Shown piece by piece: positions 11,376 to 20,300 of a stretch of 64,000 nt of DNA; the stretch's first letter is position 1, and each line of letters begins with the position of its first letter. The stretch is from Hemileia vastatrix (Eukaryota > Basidiomycota > Pucciniomycetes > Pucciniales > Zaghouaniaceae), in assembly GCA_030280995.1 (NCBI GenBank), contig JASXTE010000004.1, positions 40,916,797 to 40,980,796 on the forward strand, in the 5' to 3' direction. Made by a program: the position numbers and the translations under genes. Below the pieces are notes generated by a model. The model saw only the letters and a list, made by a program, of their open reading frames with translations. It did no database searches and was not told where the DNA came from.

Positions 11376-12440
11376 AAATAATTTTTTTTTAGCTATTATA
11401 TTTCAGAAGGTATGGCTGAAGTGTGTAATACAAATATAAGTAGTAATTTAATGAATTGTAGTGGCTATTGTTGTGTGAAGTGAGGGTGAAAAAACAGATA
11501 AGTAATTAATGAGGCGCGTCTGGATTCAGTAGATAATGGTTGAGTCAAAAAAAAGTGGCACGAGGTTTTGGCAATTACAGAAGCTACTCGAGCAACTTTG
11601 CTCATTTGATTATATGACTACAGAATAAATTAGTTACTAGAGTCTAATTGAGCAACGATTGGGGAATAAATCGGTAAAATATGCATAACGAACCACTTTA
11701 CCAACACGGCTGCGGATGCGCTTACACTCAAGTATCTACTGTCTCCTTCAGAACATGTGATTTCGTTCTTTAAAATTACTATCTTTAACTCAATAAAGCC
11801 TTGTTGGAGAACTGGACTAAAATCTGATAATTTAATGGTTAAATGTACAGTTATTTGGAAAACCAAGCCCTTTTTGTGCCCCTCATCCCCCGCTAAAAGC
11901 GACCTAAACCATGTTTTTAGCGGGGGATGCAAGGCAAAAACACAGCAAGCTTTTTTCAAATAGCTCTATATGACTTCCTCCTTTCGTATCAACCCTGAGA
12001 ATCTCCCTACTGAACTACTTCCTACCTCCCTATCCATGTTTCGGTTCTTTTACATCGCCCTTGTATTGTTCTCGAAGCATTTTACATCACCACTTCCTTA
12101 GTCTTATAGATTTTTGTTTCACACCTGTAGTTGGGTAGGACTGGTAACATAATAATAATAAGAAAAGAATAAAATTTGAGAGGTAACTTGTCACACGTTG
12201 AGATTATACAATATAGAATGAATTAGGAATTTAGAATTTTGACCATGTTGCTAAAGGAATTGACAATGATTTAACATTCATCTTTTAGAAATACGTATTT
12301 ACAGATCCTTATAAGAGGTTCTCCCTCAATAGTTTTTCCTCATTGAAACCACTTTGTCGATTTACCTTTGCTCTTCGTTTTTTCAAACAAAAAAGTAAAG
12401 AAACATCCTTAGCGTAACATAACTGAAAATTTTGTTAATC
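11376..12440. other. Intergenic, no gene seen (contains one perfect hairpin)
   Basis: Moderately AT-rich unique-looking DNA. The open frames at 11630-11959 (minus) and 11757-11963 (plus) overlap each other over the hairpin and have no recognisable domain; I treat them as chance. Confidence 0.5.
11884..11929. repeat. Perfect 15-bp inverted repeat (hairpin)
   Basis: CATCCCCCGCTAAAA at 11884-11898 pairs perfectly with TTTTAGCGGGGGATG at 11915-11929 across a 16-nt loop. It is strikingly GC-rich for this region. It could be the tip of a MITE or a stable RNA stem; nothing in the flanks decides. Confidence 0.8.
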
Positions 12441-13159
12441 TTCATGCGAGCGCTCCACCTTCCTATGTATGCTAATCAGCCAGACCTTTTGACGCCTTCC
12501 GCAAAATGAAGATAAGGATTCTATTGAAACGAGATCGATTGGGTCTTATTCGATTTCCGATCGCAGTCACGACAATGCCTTCCCCCACCGTGATTCTATA
12601 AATTGATTATTCCAAACAATTCACATCATTTTTATTTGTGTATTCTCAGCTATATTTGATCCAGGAAGCCTTAGATTTGCGTTGATTGGTTGGTTACCAA
12701 ATGTATAGTCAATATAATTTCCTATTCACAAGACAAAGAAACAGCGTGTGCCAATTCTTGGTGCTTTAAAAGCCACAGGTGCTGGCTAAAACAAAATAAT
12801 TTTCCTATTGATTTCGTGCGTCATTATTAAAAATTTCAAGAAGACGCAGAGGTCCTGCTGAAGTTGACTGGTCGGAAGAAGGCTACAGTTCAGTTGACCG
12901 GCCGCTTTCAATCGATCTAGAACTGTCTTCCTAGCTCAACAAATACTTTAAAAGCCCTACCATCTATAACCGAGAAAAAGCATCACCACATCATCCTTCC
13001 TCTAAAGTTATTTGCCACTGCTCAAAGCACTTTCAACCTTATTCTTCACATCTTTTTTGATTTTAATATCTATAAGCATATTTTATGCTCCTCATGAAGC
13101 TGGTGAGACTTTTGTTGTTGAACTTAAAAAAAATACATTAAAATCACATTAAGATTAGC
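12441..13159 (+). promoter_or_regulatory. Upstream region of the small spliced gene (candidate promoter)
   Basis: Composition changes here to a visibly less AT-rich, CpG-containing sequence unlike the transposons around it. TATAAAT occurs at 12597-12603, and TATAAG at 13071, 89 nt before the ATG. Neither is proven. No other gene is seen in the segment. Confidence 0.35.
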
Positions 13160-13609
13160 ATGTCGTCTCAGCTTCTAACACCTGAGATTGCAAACCTCAT
13201 GAGCGATTTCGCTCACATGCGAATCGATGAGGAGCATATCAATCAGCTTCATCGAGCTACAATACGCGGGTCGTGCCGTCCAGACGGCGACCTAGTTTAT
13301 CGGGGACGAAAGCGAGGCCCTGAGCAGGATGGGCTGGAAGAGCCCAGGAAAAGGACGGCAGTTGAGCATGAGTGCTCAACAAGCTTCAGCACCAGGAAAA
13401 CAAGGAAGACTAGCAAAAGTAAGTTGCAAACACAAACTTAATTAATCTTTTAGGAATGAGTTGCTAATGATCCATGACTGGATATAATATTGGTATGCGT
13501 AGAATCACGCCGCCCAAAAAAGGCCAAAACGGAGAGACGTCCACGGCCGATGGATGTAAAATGGTTGCTGGACTTGAGCAACTTTGTGCCTTTAAATATT
13601 ATTGGGTAG
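13160..13609 (+). CDS. Small basic protein, two exons (unknown function)
   Basis: Proposed as join(13160..13418,13503..13609), 121 residues. Exon 1 starts MSSQLLTPEIANLMSDFAHM and is rich in charged residues. A GTAAGT donor at 13419 (phase 1) and an AG acceptor at 13501-13502, with a CTAAT branch near 13464-13468, remove 84 nt. Exon 2 continues in frame as KSRRPKKAKTERRPRP and ends MDVKWLLDLSNFVPLNIIG-stop. Two basic clusters (RKRGPEQDGLEEPRKR in exon 1, and the RRPKKAK segment) look like a bipartite nuclear signal. Without splicing exon 1 stops at 13441. I do not recognise the family. It sits in a less AT-rich island and is the only non-TE gene candidate in the window. Exon 2 lies in a repeat with copies at 29505 and 44225, which keep the KWLLDL-F-PLNIIG-stop ending. 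Confidence 0.5.
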
Positions 13610-14222
13610 CAAGATTTGGCTTACACATTGTTTTGCCCTTTTACTTCCCCCTGGGCTTGTGTATTATTGTAAATTAGATTTACATAGATTTTTTTTCCTA
13701 TTTTTTCGCTTCTTTTCTCCCACTTTTCTTTTTCTTTTTCTGTTCTTCGCAAAAAAATACACAGCAACACTATTATCTGGGGTTTCAATTTATCTGTTTT
13801 GTCGTTATTTATTTATTTTGTCATTTTCTTTTTTTGAAAAATAAAATTCATCATTCTCCTTTAAGCTTTTTAGATCCTCATTCATGTTTTTTAAACCTTT
13901 TTCTTCATGAAATCTATACTGTACCTTTATGGAATTTTTATCAAGCTAGGATATAAATATAACATTCAATTTAATCTTCTCAACTTAGCATATCTTTAGG
14001 TGTAATCCTACTTGCCATTATGAAGATACACTGCAGCACATGTTTGTTTCGCCATAGGGCGCAACAATTACGCAGCAATTGTGCAACAGTTACGAAGCAA
14101 TTGTTTTTTGCACTTGAGACCACCTAAGACCTTTAAGTGCTAGAAGTAATTGTTACTTAACTGTTGCGTAATCGTTGCGCAATTGTTGCGCCCGAAGACG
14201 AAACGAACATTTATTGTAGTGA
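13477..14222 (+). repeat. Dispersed repeat R1, copy 1 (last exon, 3' region and MITE)
   Basis: About 745 bp, closely similar to 29505-30263 and, over its first ~420 bp, to 43800-44225 in reverse. It starts just before the 3' splice site (TGGATATAATATTGG) and contains exon 2 of the small gene, a T-rich stretch and a terminal palindromic MITE. Confidence 0.75.
14030..14222. mobile_element. Palindromic MITE M1, copy 1
   Basis: About 193 bp with terminal inverted repeats CACTGCAGCACATGTTTG / CACTACAATAAATGTTCG. Internal inverted blocks (GGGCGCAACAATTACGC versus GCGTAATCGTTGCGC) make almost the whole element foldable. ATA flanks both sides. A second copy lies at 30068-30263. Confidence 0.65.
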
Positions 14223-14394
14223 TATCCGCCTTCAAATTAACATCAAAGCCACTCACGCTTTATAATTTTCAAGTGCAGATTTATCCTTTGCAAATAAGCT
14301 TTGTGGTGCAGTCACCACGGGAAAAGAGGAATTATTTAGTAGAGAGTTATTGTAACATTATTTATCTAATACTCGTTATTATACAGTAATATTC

Positions 14395-14680
14395 ACTACG
14401 CACCAAGTAAGATATCCCTGATGGGGATTTCCAGCGCGAGTCGGGGATATTGTAGGTAGGGACATAAGGATGGAAAAATATGTGCAAAAAAATAAGTGTC
14501 AAGAAAATATGTGCGAAAAAAACATGTGAAAAAAAATAAGTGTAAGAAAAATATCTAGCAACCATGGGAAATTTTGTTTTTTAATTTTTTTCTGTTTTTT
14601 AACAATTTTTTTTGAAAAGAAAAATTCTTAATAAAAATTACATTGGCAAATGTCGCGCGACATTAAGAATGAGGCTAATT
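14395..14680. mobile_element. TIR element T2, 5' fragment
   Basis: Starts CACTACGCACCAAGTAAGAT and continues through TAGGGACATAAGGATGGAAA and a TAAGTGT/ATGTGC repeat-rich body. The same terminus appears inverted at 37383-37436 and the body at 37095-37320, showing a TIR element. This copy lacks the right end. No coding capacity. Confidence 0.5.
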
Positions 14681-14776
14681 GGCCTTTTTCCACAGTCATG
14701 CATCTTAGTATTCATTTTGCCTTTGCTAATTGGCACTAAATGTGAAGTTCTGCAGCCATGCAATATTAACTCCTTA

Positions 14777-15601
14777 TGTCAGCCAGGCTACTAGACTTAC
14801 CCAGTGAAATAATTAATTATTTACTGGATGAAGCCGCACCCTATCATTTTTAATTATCATTTAATTATCATTTAGTTACATTAAAATTAGTTATAATAAA
14901 TTAACTAATTACAAAATGTTAAAATTAAATTAATTAATTAAATAAATAATTAAAATTAAAATTATAATTTTGTCCCTTATATTTTTCTCTAACACCGTGC
15001 TCATTTGACAGGTTGGGAAAAAATAAAATTTTATATTAAAAAATAAATACAAAGATAAAATAAGATTTAAATATTCAAATAATATTAAATATATACAAAA
15101 AAAATCAAATTTCTTATTTAGGATTGACTTTTACAGTAAATGTTAAAAATATTGATGTATTTCTGACATACTCTGTAAATACATCTTTTTGACGCCTTCT
15201 TTTTAGAATAACTTTATTATTTGAAATACTCTTTCTGGAATGTTCTTTTTCTCTCTCTTTTCCTACTGTTTTTAGAATTTGTTGTCCGTGCTTTGTCTCT
15301 CCTTTGCCTATAAAAGGCCTCTCTTTTTGTTGTCTTTTGATCATTCTATCTTACCAAACCATTTTATTACAACTATTAACCAAATAAACACTTATTCTTA
15401 TATTCTATATCATTAGTATTTACAATAGCGTAATTCTAATTTATAATTTATATTAATATTTTAATCCTACCTCTTTTATTGAGTAAAACATTCATCTTTG
15501 AATTAAGAAATACGTACAAAATTGTTGAGAATCCATTTAAGCCTTTTAAATCCTCGTAGAACTACGTACCAAATCTTCTAGACTAAAAGTATACCTTGAC
15601 A
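14777..15601 (+). repeat. 5' LTR of element A
   Basis: 825 bp, TG...CA. It carries the promoter TATA box at 15309. The antisense frame of 76 codons found in both LTRs follows from LTR identity, not from selection. Transcription should start about 30 nt after the TATA box. Confidence 0.95.
15309..15316 (+). promoter_or_regulatory. TATA box in 5' LTR of A
   Basis: TATAAAAG in the context GCCTATAAAAGGCC; the same motif lies at 23256-23263 in the 3' LTR and in the LTRs of element B. Confidence 0.75.
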
Positions 15602-15603
15602 AT

Positions 15604-15616
15604 TGGGAACCTTTCC
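15604..15616 (+). other. Primer-binding site of A
   Basis: TGGGAACCTTTCC starts two bases after the LTR end, the standard position. It begins with TGG, the complement of a tRNA 3' CCA end. Element B has TGGGGACCTTTCC at 55013, one base different, so both probably use the same tRNA primer. The tRNA species was not identified. Confidence 0.75.
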
Positions 15617-15749
15617 GAAATATCGACGGCGCAACATTACTTGAGGCGTAATCGAGAGGACCATCGGCGTAGAAGCACCTGTAAAGGACGAGTGGAGGCA
15701 AGAAAACGACGAACGTCATACGTCACATGATAAAAGTTTTTGCTGCGAA

Positions 15750-15762
15750 TGGGAATCGAACC
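15750..15762 (+). other. tRNA T-arm-complementary segment in leader of A
   Basis: TGGGAATCGAACC is the exact complement of the tRNA T-loop consensus GGTTCGATTCCCA. The homologous place in B (near 55108, GTTTCGAACTT) keeps the TTCGAA core. It lies about 145 nt downstream of the primer site. Confidence 0.4.
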
Positions 15763-16072
15763 GCGCTCCAAAACTTAAGTTCATATACTGACTAAAGATC
15801 GTATATATCGTGGTAATTATTGTGATTACTATTTGTGGGTTACTCTTCACTCTTCATTTGCTACGTATTTCCTTTTACTCAGCACTCTGTAAGTGGCATT
15901 AATTTGCTCATTTTGCAGGGGGAGGTGTCTGGTAATTGGAATTTAATTTTATTATTATATTTTTTTTTTATTTTTCCTGGTTGACCATAATAGAGCAATA
16001 ACTGTTCTTAGTCCCAGAGGTAATAAAATAATTATATATTAATATTAATTATTATCATTTTTCAGTTGACAA

Positions 16073-16560
16073 TTGTCCTGATTAATTTGAATTTTAATTG
16101 TTCCAGTTGACAAACTGTCCTGACAATAAAATATTTTATTAAATAAAATAATTATTATAATTTTTCAGTTGACATTTGTCCTGATTAATTAATTGTTCCA
16201 GTTGACAAATTGTCCTGACAATTATATATTTTTTTTAATAAATAATTAACATTTCATTACTTCAGTTGACTTTGAGTCCTGGTAATCCAATAAATCTTTT
16301 TAAGTAATAAAATTCATATTTAAATTACTTCAGTTGACATTAAGTCCTGGTAGTTAATTAATCAGTTAAAATAATTTTTATTAATAAAGATTCATATTTG
16401 ATTATTTCAGTTGACAATAAATTCTGGTAATAAATTAGTTGATTTAAATCCTGAAAATAAAAATTAATAGATATTCTAATTTATTTCTACAGTTGATTGC
16501 ATTATCCTGGTTTTAAATTTTTTTTATTAATTTTATTTAAGTTGATTTTTATCCTAATAA
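16073..16560 (+). repeat. Leader repeat array of A (ten CAGTTGAC...TCCTG units)
   Basis: The unit is CAGTTGAC, about 6 variable bases, then GTCCTG. Copies start at 16073, 16104, 16166, 16199, 16263, 16331, 16408, about 16436, 16490 and about 16538. Most are preceded by a T-rich TTTCAG, and several (16263, 16331, 16408) are followed by GGTA, so each looks like a tiny exon between a 3' and a 5' splice site. The array lies in the untranslated leader between primer site and Gag start. Element B has only single related blocks (near 55312 and 55428). Confidence 0.7.
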
Positions 16561-16665
16561 GATTTTTTTTTTGATTTATTTTTATTTTATTTCTGTTAAA
16601 TAAAAATTAAAAATAAAAGACTAATTAATTTTGTCTCTTTTCCTTCATTTCAGTAGAATCTTAAA

Positions 16666-17339
16666 ATGACTGATCAAAGTGGTTTTACTGCACGTGAAGA
16701 AGAACTAGACTTAATTGATTATGATGAGCCTACTTCTGTAAGTTCTCCTTTAACAAGAAGAATTTCTCAAACTAATAAATCCTTTCCCCAAACAGGATGT
16801 GGAAATGGAAGAAGTAGAAATCCTAGTGGACAATACTCAGGATCAGAAACCCAGGACAAACCCACCAGAAGAGCTTCCAAGAGGCTTCAAAATAAAAAAG
16901 ATGCCGTTGTCCCAGCAGATAAAGAATCTGTCAACCCACATAAAGGAGTTAAAGACAGACAGCTTAAAACTAAAGGTAAGGGTAGATGCCTTGGAAGAAT
17001 GGGAGAAAAGAAAAAATACTTCTCTCCAAGAGAAAAGGAAACCTCTTCCTCCCAGGGATCAACAACAATTGTCTCCCCAATCCCAAGAGATGGTAGAAGT
17101 GTCCAAGTGGCAGTGGGACTGGCTCAACACACAGTGGGACTACTTAGCTCAAAATCAGCATCAATTACCTCAGGTAGGTCCATCAAGGCCCACCCAGGCA
17201 AACCCCACTCCTCCCCACCCTTATCAAGGAGGCAAAAGAAGAAGGAAGCCCAACATGGTGATACCCAGCAAACCCTGGTACGTCCCTCTATTGATTCTCA
17301 AGTGCCTTTTCTTGTGTCTGACTCTGTTCCTTCAGGTAA
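16666..17339 (+). CDS. Spliced overlapping ORF-S of element A (185 aa)
   Basis: Proposed as join(16666..16737,16796..17277,17336..17339). It shares the Gag-Pol start and first 24 codons. Intron 1 (58 nt) has GTAAGT, a branch-like ACTAAT and ACAG, and shifts reading by one base. Exon 2 then reads DVEMEEVEILVDN..., with GFKIKK-PL-QQI-NLS-HIKELK (a probable short coiled coil), a W-rich motif (KWQWDWLNTQWDYL), a PHPYQ segment and a basic tail KRRRK. Intron 2 (58 nt, GTACGT...CTGAC...TTCAG) joins TG to GTAA and makes TGG-TAA, so the protein ends ...KPW. Unspliced at intron 2 it would gain 28 residues. Element B has the same architecture. Function is unknown; the tail could bind nucleic acid. Splicing is inferred, not observed. 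Confidence 0.6.
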
Positions 17340-20300
17340 ATCTGGAAGGCAAGATGAAACCTTGAGACCTATAGAGGCTGGGAATAGTAGACAGTTATCT
17401 CATGTATCCAATCCATTACTTTTAATTTCTACCTCAATGATTAATCCTGATATGGCTGTGATTGATGAAACTCTTGACCCTGAGTTCTATGAGAGTCTGG
17501 AAAGTTACTCAGTTTCCTTATTGAGAAACACTCCGGATGTAGCAAGAATTAATGATGAGCACTTGAGAGATATTATTGCCAAGCAAAATCATATAATGAA
17601 CGATATGCAATTGACTCAGAGATATAATAGTTTGTTAACTGATCAGGGTTATCAAGCATTAAAAAGTGAAGCACAGAGAGTCTCTGATGAATTGTCTCAT
17701 TACAAAGCAACCCATGAAAAGAAAATTGCTTTATGGCAAAATATAAAAAATGATTTGTCTAAACTAAAAGATACTGTATCTGCCTGTTGCCAGGAGGTAG
17801 AGATAGATAAGATAAATCTGAAAAGATTGAGTGACCAGTTGTCATCTTTTCAACATAAAAATCAATTATCTTTTGCAACTGTCAATGAAAGTTTATCTAG
17901 TCTTCCAAGAATGAAAACAAGACTAACAACCATTGAAGAAACATTGAACTCATTGTTAAATGACCAAAAATATTCTGACAATTCTGTGAAGGAACATATA
18001 GTGCAGGATTCTCAACCAGTACCTGTGGCTAGTTCATCTAAAATAAAAATTGATCCAGAAATACCTGTTGATAACACTGAGTTTCCATCAAAAACTGATG
18101 ATGCACCAGGATCTGCAACAGAAGGATTAAACAATGAGATTTCAGCACAATTAGAGAAATTACAGCTGCTTCTTACTCAGAAAAAAGCTAGTACTAAGGA
18201 GACTCCTTCAAATCAAAAGAATTGGCCAAAACTTGACCAGTACCCAACATTTGATGGTGATTCTTCCTCTGATTGGCAACAATTTATTTGCAGAATTGAT
18301 AATTTAAAAAATTCTTACAAACTCCCAGATGAGGAAATTGTGTCCAAATTAATTTCTTTGTTCACTAATGTTGCCCTGATGTGGTATGAATCTGTTCTCC
18401 TGGATGGGAATGACTATTCATGGGAGGATTGGAAGAAATTAATTAAAGCACAATTTGGTGGCTCCAAGTTCAGAATGGCTCAACAAAGGCAGTATGAGGA
18501 AACTAGATATAGCTCTTCTACTGATAAACCTATTGAGTTTTTAATGAAACTTGTAAAAATCTTAAGGGCAATGGACCCAAATATGGAGTTTGATTTATGG
18601 AAGGACAGGATCCTCTATAAATTACCAATGTCTCTGAGAGACTTGATTGTGGCTAGGACTGAGTTCTCCAAAGAACCCTCTTCTTTCATTAATACTTGCA
18701 ATGAGATACTTCTAAACAATAAGTATGATGCAAGAAGATTCATTCCTAGGACCCCTTTGGAGAAACCCTCCACTTACCAACAAAAACCTCTGAAAAAGGT
18801 TGGTAAACCTTCTGCCCCTGTTGCACCAAAGAAGTATGCAACAAACACTTGCTTCAAGTGCAACAAGCCTTGGCAGAAAGGCCATGTTTGTGACAAGAAG
18901 ATAAATCTTGTGGAACAAACAGAGGAGCATGCTGATGACACAGTGGCACTGGATGATACATCAAGTGATTGTGCCAGCAATATTTCATATGAATCTCAAC
19001 AAGAAATCTTGATGCTGGAAGAAGATATTCATTATTTAAATACTATTGACATTGATAATAATGATTTATCTACAGTTGAGGATGCTGAGATCATAAAGAA
19101 CATTGAGGATAAATCAATTGTTATTGCCCCTCTCAAGGCACCAGTCTTGATTAATGGAACCAGCATTGAAGTTGTTCTGGATTCTGGAGCTGGAGGAAGT
19201 GTGGTATCTGAAAGAGCACTTGCCTCAGTAGATCAAGACTATAAATCTAAACTGTTGCCTATCATTTCTGAAAATTGGAGAGGGTATGGCTCTGTTTTGT
19301 CCCCCATTGGTAAATACAAAGCCACAGTGTTTTTTAAATATAACCATGGTTTTGTAAGAGCTATTTGTGATTTTGTTGTCATGAAAAATGATAACTTGAG
19401 CAATTGGTTTATTGTAGGGAATGATATTTTAACCAAGTATGGCATAAAATTGGATCCTTCAAACCAATGTTTCACAATGGGGTTGAATGGGAAGAGAAAA
19501 TTTAAAATTTCCTCCCCTAAAAAATTATTAAAACCAGAATTGAACACATGTAATTCTGTGGTTCAATATAAAGGAAGATCTACAAAGGAAATGCATGCCC
19601 TTATGTCTGAAATTGACAATGCCTCTTTTGGAGAACAACTTTCTGGTGAGGATAAAGATTCCATCATTAACTTGATAAAATCTTTTCCTATGGCCTTTGC
19701 TCATGGGTCACATGAACTGGGATTAGTTAAAGAGGAAATGAAACTTGCATTGTCTTGCCCATTAACTGATATACCACCTAGTTTAAAGAAGAAGCCTTAT
19801 CCTGCTTCTCCCACAAAGAGAAAAGATATTGAAGATAATATCTCTACCCTTTTAAAAATGAATATTATTGAAAAGGTAGTTGAAACACCTAAATATTGTG
19901 TTATCTCACCTGTCCTAATTTCTTATGAGAAAGATAAAGCCAGGTTATGTGGTGATTATAGAGCACTAAATACTTATACTGTTGATGATATCTATCCTTT
20001 ACCTAGAATCAGCTCTATACATGCTACTTTACAGGGTGCTAAATATATCAGCTGTTTGGATGGTAATAAGGGATATCACCAGGTACCTGTTGAGAAAAAC
20101 TCTCAGAACTTTCTGATGATTGCCACTCATATGGGTATTTATAAGTATATTAGGATGCCATTTGGCCCTAAAAATGCCCCTTCTGTTTTCCAAAAAGTAA
20201 TGGATAACACATTCCATCAAGAGATAATTGAAGGTTGGCTGATGGTTTATATTGATGATATCATTATATTCTCAAAAACATTTGAGGACCATCTTAAACA

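Noticed and set aside
11630..11963. Opposed open frames of 109 and 68 codons
   Set aside because: Antisense to each other, spanning a perfect hairpin, without recognisable motifs or splice signals.
13419..13453. Alternative 35-nt intron ending TTTTAG in the small gene
   Set aside because: Too short for a fungal intron and leads into a frame that does not match the conserved exon; the 84-nt intron does.
15114..15344. 76-codon antisense frame, repeated at 23061-23291
   Set aside because: It lies wholly inside the two LTRs of element A; its duplication is LTR identity, it covers the TATA box, and it has no domain.
15745..15775. Possible tRNA gene on the minus strand (GGTTCGATTCC B-box-like)
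   Set aside because: The surrounding bases do not form T-arm, acceptor or anticodon stems; kept only as a possible tRNA-complementary site.
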